Shown: positions 16,080-24,641 of the stretch, in pieces
How positions within the stretch are numbered: the stretch's first letter is position 1
How the letters are laid out: each line of letters starts with the position of its first letter
Assembly: GCA_900754965.1 (NCBI GenBank)
Contig: CAAEEO010000041.1
Location: forward strand, 1-47,021
DNA length: 47,021 bases
Source: an uncultured Oscillospiraceae bacterium
GTDB taxonomy: Bacteria; Bacillota; Clostridia; Oscillospirales; Oscillospiraceae
Reading direction: 5' to 3'
Position numbers and translations under genes: made by a program
Notes under the pieces: model-generated
Told to the model about the DNA's origin: nothing
The model's database searches: none
What the model saw: the letters and a program-made list of their open reading frames with translations, nothing else

Positions 16080-17219
16080 TTATTCGTTTTCAACAATGGG
16101 GTTGAGAGTAAGTTCAAAACTTGCGACCTGCTTGTTGCCGCACAACACAGCCAGGCCTAAGCGCAACACAGTTTGCTCGCGCGCGCGGGGTAGTAATTCT
16201 TCCCGGCAGTCGCCCGATAAAGGATATAACTTGTAGTGAGAGAGGGAGCAGCCAAAGCACGAAAACCCTTGTGCCATCAGGATTTGTGCCATTTTCTGCA
16301 GGATGATTTCAATGTGAGATTTTGAAACGCTGGAGAGTTCGTCTGAAACGATGACCTCATGCTCCATGGGGGGCTCTTCCTGGTCAACACAGCCCTCCGC
16401 AGGAAGCTCCAGACGGATATTGAGTGTCATAGCGACCTCCTCTTTGTCCACCATCACATCAGATATTTCAAACATGGTAGACAAATAGTTTTTAAGATAG
16501 ATCACGCTGCCGTGGCGGCCGGGGAAGGACATGAGGGAAATATAGTCCAAGGCGGACAGCTTTTTAAGAATACGGCCAACAGTGGCCCGGGAAAGGCCCC
16601 AGCGAGCGGCAAGTTCCGTATAGGTGACCAAAGGGTTGCCGGTGCCATTGCGAAAATAGGCTACAGGCCCAAGCGCCGACCCCTGCACTTGACTGTCGTT
16701 GTAAATGGCTGAGACCCATAGATCCAGCACGATGTCCATTTCAGAACAGCGGTCAGAGCTGATTAAATCAGTAACGATGGATACCGGTAGAAAGAAAAAG
16801 CCGGTGTCCTTTTGACAGGGAGCGTTATACTCCAGAACCGTGTTGTGCCGGGCCCAGTTCCGGATTTTATAGCGGATCACATTCCCACGCCCCAGAGAGG
16901 AGAAGTCAATGAGATGACGCTGCTGAAGCTCTCCCAGGATGGAAAGCGCCTGACACTGAAAACGAGTCCGAAACCATTGAGAAAGCTCTTTGAGCGTACA
17001 GACCCATTCGCCGGGATAGACGGTGTAGCTGATGCCATCAATGCGCCGGTATGAGGTGCGGAAGTTTGCAAAGCTGCAAAGCACGGTATAATAAAAAAGG
17101 CCGGAGCCGCCGCTTGCGCGAATGCTCCGGTCATCTATCAGACGATGGATAAACTGTCGGTAAATCCGACAGCGTGGATAGTCCACCACCTGTTTAATTT
17201 GTAATTGATAGGCTGGCAT
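16080..17219 (-). CDS. HTH protein at the head of the conjugation module
   Basis: A 379-residue protein, first gene of the - strand module, with AAAAGGAG seven bases before its ATG. It seems to have two winged-helix regions. One is near residues 60-115 (WVCTLKELSQWFRTRFQ, then ILGELQQRHLIDF). The other is near 205-260, with a clear helix-turn-helix YTELAARWGLSRATVGRILK. The C-terminal part is an unfamiliar alpha/beta domain with Cys residues (FSCFGCSLSHY). The N-terminal layout recalls replication initiators of mobile elements, but a transcription regulator is equally possible. Twelve bases separate it from the ArpU-like gene. Confidence 0.5.
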   Translation of the reverse strand: MPAYQLQIKQVVDYPRCRIYRQFIHRLIDDRSIRASGGSGLFYYTVLCSFANFRTSYRRIDGISYTVYPGEWVCTLKELSQWFRTRFQCQALSILGELQQRHLIDFSSLGRGNVIRYKIRNWARHNTVLEYNAPCQKDTGFFFLPVSIVTDLISSDRCSEMDIVLDLWVSAIYNDSQVQGSALGPVAYFRNGTGNPLVTYTELAARWGLSRATVGRILKKLSALDYISLMSFPGRHGSVIYLKNYLSTMFEISDVMVDKEEVAMTLNIRLELPAEGCVDQEEPPMEHEVIVSDELSSVSKSHIEIILQKMAQILMAQGFSCFGCSLSHYKLYPLSGDCREELLPRAREQTVLRLGLAVLCGNKQVASFELTLNPIVENE

Positions 17220-17275
17220 AAGAATCTCCTTTTTATATATAAGGTATGAAATTGGAATATGCTACGAGAAAAGCG

Positions 17276-17304
17276 TTGACTTGAATGGTTTTCTGACTTA
17301 TGCT
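17276..17304 (+). promoter_or_regulatory. Sigma-A promoter, TTGACT-17-TATGCT
   Basis: TTGACT (17276-17281) and TATGCT (17299-17304) are 17 bases apart. It faces right, away from the conjugation module, and probably drives the tRNA-binding protein gene at 17581, leaving a leader of roughly 270 bases. No convincing gene lies in 17305-17580. Confidence 0.55.
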
Positions 17305-17517
17305 ATTATTGTATGGCTTAGAGAATCCGGCTGGCATTTTGGCTGATTTGGGTTAACGGATTGCTCTTCATGTATGTTGGTTATGCCGAGAGGTGCAGCA
17401 TTCGGGATGTACTTCATAGCTGCAGAATGTATCGCACCATTTTCTGGAAATTCTCCGCAGAATATTCTGCTTGTGATTTTCTGGAAAAACGATTGAAAAA
17501 AGGCGAAAAAAACGGCC

Positions 17518-17548
17518 TACAACTTTTTACAACTTTTCTACAACTTTT
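17518..17548. repeat. Three phased TACAACTTTT repeats
   Basis: Perfect copies of TACAACTTTT stand at 17518-17527, 17528-17537 and 17539-17548, one helical turn apart and just upstream of the ribosome binding site of the next gene. They could bind a regulator or an element-encoded protein such as the HTH protein at 17219; nothing decides this. Confidence 0.7.
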
Positions 17549-17580
17549 GCCCCGAATCAGACGAAACGGGAGGACAGTTT

Positions 17581-18150
17581 ATGGAATCTAAAAAGTTTGA
17601 AAAACCGCATAAAAGCGCCAAATTTCAGGCAAAACGGGCTGTGATGAAGCAAGATGAAACGGTCAAAACTCAAATCCCCACAATGAAACCTCTGGACATG
17701 GAGAAAAAGGCAGAAAAGGCTGTTGAGGCGCCTGCTGCGGCTGTTCAGGAAACGCCTGCTGTGGAAGAGAAGATTGACTTTTCCAATGTGCAGATCGAGC
17801 CGCTGTTCTCCGATTTCGTGGATTTCGAGACGTTCTCCAAGAGCGATTTCCGCGCTGTGAAGGTCAAGGAGTGCGAGGCTGTGAAGAAGTCCAAAAAGCT
17901 CCTGAAGTTCGTTCTGGACGACGGAACGGGCACGGATCGGGTGATTCTGAGCGGAATTCATGAGTATTACGAGCCGGAAGAACTGGTGGGCAAAACCTGC
18001 ATCGCCATTACAAACCTGCCTCCCAGACCGATGATGGGCATCGATTCCTGCGGTATGCTGATTTCCGCGGTTCACCATGAAAATGATGAGGAAAGACTGC
18101 ATCTGCTGATGGTCGATCCCCATATCCCCGCAGGCGCAAAGCTGTACTAA
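17581..18150 (+). CDS. Standalone MetRS-type tRNA-binding protein
   Basis: A 189-residue protein; GGGAGGA precedes the ATG by seven bases. Residues 1-75 are low-complexity and charged, with a poly-Ala/Val/Glu stretch (KKAEKAVEAPAAAVQE). Residues 80-189 form the OB-fold tRNA-binding domain found at the C-terminus of methionyl-tRNA synthetase and in EMAPII-like proteins. Diagnostic parts are KSDFRAVKVKECEAVKKSKK, FVLDDGTG, LVGKTCIAITNLPPRPMMGI and the final PHIPAGAKLY. No synthetase catalytic domain is present, so it is either a separate MetRS beta subunit or a general tRNA-binding factor. It has its own promoter and terminator. Confidence 0.85.
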   Translation: MESKKFEKPHKSAKFQAKRAVMKQDETVKTQIPTMKPLDMEKKAEKAVEAPAAAVQETPAVEEKIDFSNVQIEPLFSDFVDFETFSKSDFRAVKVKECEAVKKSKKLLKFVLDDGTGTDRVILSGIHEYYEPEELVGKTCIAITNLPPRPMMGIDSCGMLISAVHHENDEERLHLLMVDPHIPAGAKLY

Positions 18151-18164
18151 TTAACAAGCATTGA

Positions 18165-18195
18165 TGGGCAATCCCGTTCGGGATTGCCCATTTTT
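18165..18195 (+). terminator. Terminator of the tRNA-binding protein gene
   Basis: TGGGCAATCCC (18165-18175) pairs perfectly with GGGATTGCCCA (18180-18190) around a GTTC loop and is followed by TTTTT. Confidence 0.9.
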
Positions 18196-18237
18196 AAGAG
18201 AAATGAAACAGAAAATGGAAGGTAAGGAGGAAAGAGC

Positions 18238-18765
18238 GTGGAGTTAGAACGTGTCAGGAATACAGCACATCCTATGTTTCATCAGGCGATAGAGTTATAT
18301 AAAAGTAGCTTTCCATATCATGAACAGAGAGAAGAACAATCTCAACATAGAATTTTACGGGATGATGAGTACCATTTCAGCCTGATTTATGATAAAGAAA
18401 ATTTCGTAGGCTTGATTTTATATTGGGAACCGGAAGAATTTATCTATATTGAACATTTCTGTGTTCTTCCGGAAATGCGGAACAGACAGTATGGTCAGAA
18501 AACTTTATCCTTGCTGATGAATCAGGGGAAACCGCTGATTCTTGAGATTGATCCGCCTGTGGATGAAATTTCCATACGCAGGAAAGGGTTTTACGAACGA
18601 TGCGGTTTTGTAGAGAATTCTTTTCCTCATATCCATCCGCCGTATCACCAAGAAAATGAGGGACATCATCTGGTCATTATGACATCACCCAAAAAAGTGA
18701 CTCAAGAACTGTTTGATACATTCAGTCAGTATCTGAAAAATCGCGTGATGAAAGACGCATATTGA
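18238..18765 (+). CDS. GNAT-family N-acetyltransferase
   Basis: A 175-residue protein with a GTG start and a strong AAGGAGG upstream. The fold is recognisable from YIEHFCVLPEMRNRQYGQKT (strand 4 and the acetyl-CoA pyrophosphate loop, here NRQYGQK in place of the usual R/Q-x-x-G-x-G/A). It continues with an LILEIDPP strand and FYERCGFVEN, the typical end of GNAT enzymes. Substrate unknown. The gene is clearly AT-richer than the flanking ones and stands alone between two terminators, which suggests acquisition by transfer. Confidence 0.8.
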   Translation: MELERVRNTAHPMFHQAIELYKSSFPYHEQREEQSQHRILRDDEYHFSLIYDKENFVGLILYWEPEEFIYIEHFCVLPEMRNRQYGQKTLSLLMNQGKPLILEIDPPVDEISIRRKGFYERCGFVENSFPHIHPPYHQENEGHHLVIMTSPKKVTQELFDTFSQYLKNRVMKDAY

Positions 18766-18845
18766 GTAGAAACGAAATGTGACTCTGCTTGTAAAGACGG
18801 TATCATCAGGATATCACCTGCAAATGTACAGAAATGATTGACGCT

Positions 18846-18891
18846 AAACATAGAAACCACCCGACCCAAAGGTCGGGTGGTTTCTATGTTC
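18846..18891. terminator. 20-bp perfect palindrome, probable two-way terminator
   Basis: AACATAGAAACCACCCGACC (18847-18866) and its exact complement (18871-18890) enclose a CAAA loop. The stem has A-rich and T-rich ends around a GC core, as in bidirectional terminators. It separates the GNAT gene from the promoter of the next operon. Confidence 0.75.
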
Positions 18892-18927
18892 GATTTCGGG
18901 GGGAAACGTCGGAAAATGCAAAAGGCA

Positions 18928-18956
18928 TTGACTTGTGTTGCAGGACAACTTATATT
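18928..18956 (+). promoter_or_regulatory. Sigma-A promoter, TTGACT-17-TATATT
   Basis: TTGACT (18928-18933) and TATATT (18951-18956) are spaced by 17 bases, about 35 bases before the ATG of the TrmH-like gene. It probably drives the start of the long housekeeping block. Confidence 0.8.
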
Positions 18957-18991
18957 ATATAAAAGCAAACAGAAGAAAACAGAGGTGCAAT

Positions 18992-19735
18992 ATGGAAAAA
19001 CTCACATCCAGGAAAAATCCGGTGGTGCAGCATCTGCGGAAATTGGCTGCGGACCATGACTACCGGAGGGAGCAGGGCGAATATGTCCTGGACGGCGGAA
19101 AACTTCTGCGGGAGGCCTTGGACTGCGGCGGAGTGATCACCCGGGTGTTGTGGGCAGGAGAACCGGAAACGGCGGTTCCCGGTGCGGCGGTCTATACAGC
19201 GCCGAAAGATCTGGTGGAGTATGCCTCTCCTCTGAAAAATTCCCCGGGGCCGGTGTTCACGGTGAAAATTCCGGAGCGCCCTGTGCCGGAGCGGATGGAA
19301 AAGGTCATCGTTCTGGAAAATGTGCAGGACCCCGGCAATGTGGGGACGGTGATTCGTACGGCGAACGCCCTGGGCATGGATGCTGTGATTTTGGCAGGCA
19401 GCTGCGCCTCGGTCTATGGAGCCAAAACGGCAAGAGCCGCCATGGGGGCGCTGTTCCGGCAGTGTGTTCTGGAATTGGATGTGGACGAGATGTTGGAACT
19501 GCTGCGCAGCAGGGGACTGAAACTCTATGGCGCGGCTCTGTCGGAACGGGCCGCAGATGTGCGGGAAACGGATTTGCACGGAGCAGCCGTTGCTGTGGGC
19601 AGTGAAGGGCAGGGACTGAGCCGTCGACTGCTGGATGCCTGCGACGGAGAAGTCATTATCCCCATGCAGCCCGGCAGTGAATCCCTGAATGCCGGTGTGG
19701 CTGCGGGAATTTTAATGTGGGAACTGTCCAGATAA
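18992..19735 (+). CDS. TrmH/SpoU-family RNA 2'-O-methyltransferase
   Basis: A 247-residue enzyme that transfers a methyl group from SAM to the 2'-OH of a ribose in rRNA or tRNA. The start at 18992 follows AGAGGTG. The N-terminal L30e-like substrate-binding domain covers about residues 1-90. The SPOUT domain shows all three motifs: NVGTVIRTANALGMDAVIL, VGSEGQGLS and IPMQPGSESLNAGVAAGI with the trefoil-knot region. In Firmicutes such proteins often modify 23S rRNA; the exact site cannot be told here. Followed 18 bases later by dprA. Confidence 0.9.
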   Translation: MEKLTSRKNPVVQHLRKLAADHDYRREQGEYVLDGGKLLREALDCGGVITRVLWAGEPETAVPGAAVYTAPKDLVEYASPLKNSPGPVFTVKIPERPVPERMEKVIVLENVQDPGNVGTVIRTANALGMDAVILAGSCASVYGAKTARAAMGALFRQCVLELDVDEMLELLRSRGLKLYGAALSERAADVRETDLHGAAVAVGSEGQGLSRRLLDACDGEVIIPMQPGSESLNAGVAAGILMWELSR

Positions 19736-19753
19736 TCGGAGGAGGGATGTGCG

Positions 19754-20974
19754 ATGTCCACAATCAAATATTGGGTGTGGCTGTCGGCACTTCGCCTGCG
19801 GCCCCGGGCAAAGCAGCTGATGTTGGATCACTTTGCCCAGGACCCCATGGAACTGTACTATGCCACAGACAAGGCGCTGCAGGCCATTGAAGGATTGCGT
19901 CCGGAAGATCTGGAGCGCATGGGACGGCGGGAACTGGATACGGCTCTGGAAATCTTGGGTACCTGTGAGCAGGAGGGAATTTCCATTGTGACCTATCAGG
20001 ATGCCGCCTACCCCAAACGACTGAAGAATATTTATGACCCACCGGTGGTATTGTATGGAAAGGGCCGCATGCCGGCCATTGACGAGGAACTGGCAGTGGC
20101 CATCGTGGGTACCCGGGAGGCCACGCCTTACGGTCTGAAAATGGCGCGACACATGGGATATGAGATTACCCGATGCGGCGGACTGGTGGTCTCCGGTCTC
20201 ACCAGAGGCATTGACCGCATGGGCGCGGAGGGCGCACTGCGGGCCGGTGGACGGGTGATCGGTGTGTTGGGAACCGGCCTGGATCAGGCCCGGGGCGGAC
20301 TATATGACGATGTGGCGACAGTGGGCGCATTGGTGACGGAGTATCCGCCGGGACTGCCGCCTCAGAAACAGAATTTCCGTCTGCGGAATCGGATCACTGC
20401 AGGACTGAGCGAAGGCGTGGTCGTGGTCGAGGCACCTGCCAAAAGCGGAGCGCTGCTGTTTGCCGATGAGGCATTGGAGCAGGGAAAAGAAATTTTTGCG
20501 GTGCCTGGTAATGCTGATGCACCCAATTCCGTGGGCACTAACGGGTTGATTCGAGACGGTGCAAAGGCCGTAACCAGCGGTTGGGAGGTAATGGAAGAGT
20601 TTCTGGGACTGTATCCGGAAAAGGTGCGAGATCCCGGGGCGAAGGCTTTGGAGATTCCCCAGGAAACGGAGGAACCTCTGCCGAAAAGCTGCCAGAATTT
20701 TGTGAAGGTCCGGGAGCCATCCGCAAAAAAAGTGATTGACAAGCAAAAGCCCATGGAATATATTGACTTGATGAAAGAGCAAGAAACGTTGAGCGAGAAT
20801 CAGCGGGCGATCCTGACTGCCTTGGCGGTCTGCCCTCTGCAAATCGATGAGCTGATCGAGCAGACGGGACTGGATGCCCAGACTGCACTGGCGGAATTGA
20901 CCATGCTGCAGCTGGAAGGTCTGGTGGAGCAGGAACCCGGCAAACGCTTTACATTAAAAATAACAAGAGGTTGA
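19754..20974 (+). CDS. dprA: DNA processing protein DprA
   Basis: A 406-residue protein that binds incoming single-stranded DNA and loads RecA during transformation. An N-terminal helical region (1-85) is followed by the Rossmann-like DprA domain. Its diagnostic motifs are VAIVGTREATPYG, GGLVVSGLTRGID, NFRLRNRITAGLS (family: NFPxRNRIIAGLS) and EIFAVPGNAD. A linker leads to a C-terminal winged helix (LTALAVCPLQIDELIEQTGL). In many Firmicutes dprA lies directly before topA, as here. The ATG has GGAGGAGGG upstream. Confidence 0.95.
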   Translation: MSTIKYWVWLSALRLRPRAKQLMLDHFAQDPMELYYATDKALQAIEGLRPEDLERMGRRELDTALEILGTCEQEGISIVTYQDAAYPKRLKNIYDPPVVLYGKGRMPAIDEELAVAIVGTREATPYGLKMARHMGYEITRCGGLVVSGLTRGIDRMGAEGALRAGGRVIGVLGTGLDQARGGLYDDVATVGALVTEYPPGLPPQKQNFRLRNRITAGLSEGVVVVEAPAKSGALLFADEALEQGKEIFAVPGNADAPNSVGTNGLIRDGAKAVTSGWEVMEEFLGLYPEKVRDPGAKALEIPQETEEPLPKSCQNFVKVREPSAKKVIDKQKPMEYIDLMKEQETLSENQRAILTALAVCPLQIDELIEQTGLDAQTALAELTMLQLEGLVEQEPGKRFTLKITRG

Positions 20975-20978
20975 CGAC

Positions 20979-23294
20979 GTGGCGAGAGCAAAAAAAGACT
21001 TGGTGATCGTGGAATCACCCGCGAAAGCCAAAACGATTGAAAAATATCTGGGTGGAAACTATACGGTGGTGGCCTCCATGGGTCACCTGCGGGATTTGCC
21101 CAAAAGCACCCTTGGGGTGGATATCGAGGGCGGATTCGTCCCGGAATACCGGCCGGTAAAGGGTCGGGAAGATGTGATTGAGGATTTGCAAAAGAAAGCG
21201 AAAGCCGCCGGCACCGTCTATCTGGCAACGGACCCTGACCGGGAAGGAGAGGCCATTTCCTGGCATTTGAAAGAGCTGCTGTCCCTGCCGGATGAAAAAG
21301 CCAAGCGTGTGACTTTCAATGAGATCACCAAAAGTGTGGTTACAGACAGTATTCAGCATCCCCGTGACATCGATGAGGATTTGGTCAATGCCCAGCAGGC
21401 CCGCCGGATTTTGGACCGGATTGTGGGATACAAACTGTCTCCGCTGCTGTGGAAAAAAGTGAAACGGGGTCTGTCTGCCGGGCGAGTCCAGTCCGTGGCC
21501 ACCCGGATGGTCACCGACCGGGAGGACGAGATCACGGCCTTCCAGCCGGAGGAATACTGGCTGTTGGATGTGCTGCTCAACTGCGGCACACCGGACAGCA
21601 ACTTCACTGCCCGGTATCACGGTAAGGGAGAAAAAAAAGGAGAGCTGCACAGCGAGGCAGAGGTCAACGAAGTGGTCACCGCTATTCAGGAGCAGCCGTT
21701 CCGAATCAAAAGTGTCAAACGGGGACAGAAACAGCGCAGTCCGTCGCCCCCGTTTATCACATCGACCCTCCAGCAGGAGGCGTCCCGCCGGTTGGGATTG
21801 ACGCCCCGGCGGACCATGTCCATTGCCCAGCAGCTGTATGAGGGCGTGGAGATCGAGGGACAGGGTACCATCGGTTTGATTACCTACATGAGAACAGACT
21901 CTCTGCGAATCTCCGATGAGGCCATTGCTGCGGTGCGGGACTTTATCAAGGAGCGGTACGGCGAGGCATATTGCCCGGAAACACCCCGGAAATTCAAAAC
22001 CAAGGGAAATGCCCAGGACGCCCATGAGGCCATTCGGCCCACTTCTGTGGCGCTGACACCGGAGTCTATCCGCCATTCCCTGACCCAGGAACAGTATCGA
22101 CTGTACCGCCTGATCTGGGGACGGTTCACGGCCTCTCAGATGGCGAATGCCGTCTATGACAATGTGGTCATGGATACGGAGTCTGCGGGATATGTGTTCC
22201 GCGCCAATTACTCCGAACAGAAATTCAACGGATATACCGCGCTGTATGAGGAGGCCAAGGACGAGGAGTCCGATGAGGTCACCAAACCTCTGCCCGACTT
22301 GAAGGAAGGGGAGCAGGTATATCTGACAAAGACCCAGCAGGAACAGCGCTTTACCCAGCCTCCCAGTCGTTATACAGAGGCCACGCTGATTCGTGCGATG
22401 GAAGAGAAAGGCATTGGCCGTCCTTCCACTTATGCGCCCACCATTACCACCATCATCAGCCGGGAGTATGTGGTCAAAGAGGGAAAGTACCTCAAACCCA
22501 CGATTCTGGGGGTGGTCATCACCAACCTGATGAAAGAGCGGTTCCCGGATATTGTAGACATGAGCTTTACCGCCAATATGGAAAGCCAGCTGGATGAAGT
22601 GGAAGAGGGCAGCCGGGACTGGAAGGAAGTTCTGGATGCATTCTACACGAACTTCAACCAGGAACTGACAGATGCAGAGGTTGCTCTGGAAGGAGAGCGC
22701 ATCAAGATTCCTGCCGAAGTGACGGAGGAGAAATGTGATGTTTGCGGTGCGTTCATGGTGGTCAAATCCGGCCGGTTCGGCCGATTCCTGGCTTGCCCCA
22801 ACTATCCGGAATGTACCTTTACCAAACCTCTGGTCATCGAGATGCCCGGCAAATGTCCCAAATGCGGCAGCCGCATCTTGAAACGCACCTCTCGGAAGGG
22901 ATATACATTCTATGCCTGCGAGCGGGGCGTCGAGTGCGGATTCATGACCTGGGATGTGCCCACGAAGGACTATTGCCCGGAATGCGGCAAGACGCTGTTC
23001 AAGCGGTCTGGTAAGGGCAGAAATAAGCCCTATTGCATCAATGAGGCCTGCCCGGCTTTTGTGCCTGAGGATAAACGGGGCTACAAGAAGAAAACGCCTG
23101 CGGCCGACCCGGAAACGGAAACGGCTCCCACGGAGGAGACCGCCGCCGCGGAGCCGGCAGCAGAGGAAAAACCGAAGAAAACCACCCGGAAAAAGACGGC
23201 CAAGACGGAAACGGACGCCGAAAAGACCGGGGCGAAAAAGCCGGCAGCAAAAAAGACTACCCGCAAGAAAGCGGAGAAACCGGCAGAAGAATAA
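20979..23294 (+). CDS. topA: DNA topoisomerase I
   Basis: A 771-residue type IA topoisomerase that relaxes negative supercoils. It starts at GTG four bases after dprA, with AAGAGG upstream. The Toprim domain (1-130) carries VIVESPAKAKTIEKYLG and the acidic DPDREGEAISWHL. The catalytic Tyr is near residue 303 in GLITYMRTDS. Three C4 zinc-finger domains follow (residues 585-690: CDVCG...CPNYPEC, CPKCG...CERGVEC, CPECG...CINEAC). The last 75 residues form a tail very rich in Lys, Thr, Ala and Glu (KKTTRKKTAKTE repeats), a histone H1-like extension that probably binds DNA. Confidence 0.97.
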   Translation: MARAKKDLVIVESPAKAKTIEKYLGGNYTVVASMGHLRDLPKSTLGVDIEGGFVPEYRPVKGREDVIEDLQKKAKAAGTVYLATDPDREGEAISWHLKELLSLPDEKAKRVTFNEITKSVVTDSIQHPRDIDEDLVNAQQARRILDRIVGYKLSPLLWKKVKRGLSAGRVQSVATRMVTDREDEITAFQPEEYWLLDVLLNCGTPDSNFTARYHGKGEKKGELHSEAEVNEVVTAIQEQPFRIKSVKRGQKQRSPSPPFITSTLQQEASRRLGLTPRRTMSIAQQLYEGVEIEGQGTIGLITYMRTDSLRISDEAIAAVRDFIKERYGEAYCPETPRKFKTKGNAQDAHEAIRPTSVALTPESIRHSLTQEQYRLYRLIWGRFTASQMANAVYDNVVMDTESAGYVFRANYSEQKFNGYTALYEEAKDEESDEVTKPLPDLKEGEQVYLTKTQQEQRFTQPPSRYTEATLIRAMEEKGIGRPSTYAPTITTIISREYVVKEGKYLKPTILGVVITNLMKERFPDIVDMSFTANMESQLDEVEEGSRDWKEVLDAFYTNFNQELTDAEVALEGERIKIPAEVTEEKCDVCGAFMVVKSGRFGRFLACPNYPECTFTKPLVIEMPGKCPKCGSRILKRTSRKGYTFYACERGVECGFMTWDVPTKDYCPECGKTLFKRSGKGRNKPYCINEACPAFVPEDKRGYKKKTPAADPETETAPTEETAAAEPAAEEKPKKTTRKKTAKTETDAEKTGAKKPAAKKTTRKKAEKPAEE

Positions 23295-23324
23295 AACGAA
23301 ATGACAAAAGATGAAGGAGCAGAC

Positions 23325-24641
23325 ATGGAAGAAGTATTGGTAATCGGAGCGGGACTGGCGGGATGTGAATGTGCCTGGCAGCTGGCGCGCCGGGGCGTTC
23401 AGGTTCGACTGATGGAGATGAAACCCAATCAGATGACGCCGGCCCATATGTCTCCCAATTTTGCGGAACTGGTGTGTTCCAACTCCCTGCGCAGCGACGA
23501 GCTGACCAATGCAGTGGGTCTGCTGAAAGAGGAGATGCGCCGGATGGACTCCCTGATTATGGAGTCTGCGGAGCTGAACCGGGTGGCGGCTGGCGGTGCG
23601 CTGGCTGTGGACCGGTATGGATTTTCTTCCTATATTACGGAAAAAATCCGCAGTCACCCCAACATCACGGTGGTGGAGCGGGAGGCTACCGGTCTGCCGG
23701 AAACGGGAGAGGTGGTCGTGGCCTCCGGCCCGCTGACCAGTGATGCCTTGGCAGATTCCCTGAACGAGCTGTGGGACGAGAGCAACCTGCATTTCTATGA
23801 CGCAGTGGCCCCCATTGTGACATTGGAGAGCGTGGACATGGAAAATGCCTGGTTTGGCTCCCGGTATGACAAGGGCACGGCGGACTATATCAACTGCCCC
23901 ATGAATCAGGAAGAATATACCGCCTTTGTCCGGGAACTGATCGATGCCAAAGAGGCAGAGATTCACGGATTCGACGATGCCGGGGTGTTCGAAGGCTGTA
24001 TGCCAGTGGAAGTGATGGCCCGCCGGGGAGAAGATACCCTGCGCTACGGCCCCATGAAACCGGTGGGATTGGTAGATCCGCACACCGGTCGGGAGGCTTA
24101 CGCTGTGGTGCAGCTGCGGCAGGACAATGCAGACGGCACGCTGTACAATATGGTGGGATTTCAGACGCACCTGACCTGGGGCGAGCAGAAACGGGTGTTC
24201 ACCATGATTCCGGCGCTGCGGAATGCGGAGTTTGTCCGCTATGGTGTGATGCACCGGAATACGTATCTGAATTCCCCGCAGCTGTTGGATCGTTACTATC
24301 GTCTGCGGACGCAGCCCCGCATCAGCTTTGCCGGACAGATGACCGGTGTGGAGGGGTATGTGGAGTCCACAGCCTCGGGTATGTTGGTGGGCATTGAAAC
24401 CGCAGCACGGCTGCTGGGTCTGCCTGCAGTGGATTTCCCCCAGGAAACGGCCATCGGCGCATTGGCACACTACATTTCCGGCGGCAGCACCGGGGACTTC
24501 CAGCCGATGAACATCAATTTCGGCATCATCTCGCCTTTGGGGTACAAAGTGCGGGGCAAACGGAATAAGAACGCCGAGATCTCCAAGAGAAGCCTGGAGA
24601 TCCTGGACGAACTGATGAAAAAGGAGATTTTCACGCTTTGA
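23325..24641 (+). CDS. trmFO: Folate/FAD-dependent tRNA m5U54 methyltransferase TrmFO
   Basis: A 438-residue flavoprotein that makes 5-methyluridine at position 54 of tRNA with methylene-tetrahydrofolate as carbon donor. I chose the ATG at 23325, which follows GAAGGAG with good spacing, over an ATG at 23301. The FAD site GAGLAG is at residues 8-13. The conserved ELVCSNSLRSD (Cys at 51) and FEGCMPVEVMARRG hold the two catalytic cysteines known from the B. subtilis enzyme. The C-terminal FAGQMTGVEGYVES is the second FAD-binding part. It usually neighbours topA in Firmicutes. Its stop overlaps the plsX start. Confidence 0.96.
   Translation: MEEVLVIGAGLAGCECAWQLARRGVQVRLMEMKPNQMTPAHMSPNFAELVCSNSLRSDELTNAVGLLKEEMRRMDSLIMESAELNRVAAGGALAVDRYGFSSYITEKIRSHPNITVVEREATGLPETGEVVVASGPLTSDALADSLNELWDESNLHFYDAVAPIVTLESVDMENAWFGSRYDKGTADYINCPMNQEEYTAFVRELIDAKEAEIHGFDDAGVFEGCMPVEVMARRGEDTLRYGPMKPVGLVDPHTGREAYAVVQLRQDNADGTLYNMVGFQTHLTWGEQKRVFTMIPALRNAEFVRYGVMHRNTYLNSPQLLDRYYRLRTQPRISFAGQMTGVEGYVESTASGMLVGIETAARLLGLPAVDFPQETAIGALAHYISGGSTGDFQPMNINFGIISPLGYKVRGKRNKNAEISKRSLEILDELMKKEIFTL

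Noticed and set aside
17361..17591. Open frame of 76 codons before the tRNA-binding protein gene
   Set aside because: No ribosome binding site, no recognisable sequence, and it covers the phased repeats and overlaps the real start.
21015..24470. Antisense open frame of 1151 codons across topA and trmFO
   Set aside because: Both strands are open because of the codon bias of GC-rich genes. The + strand proteins are unmistakable and the antisense translation is His/Gln/Arg-rich without recognisable domains.
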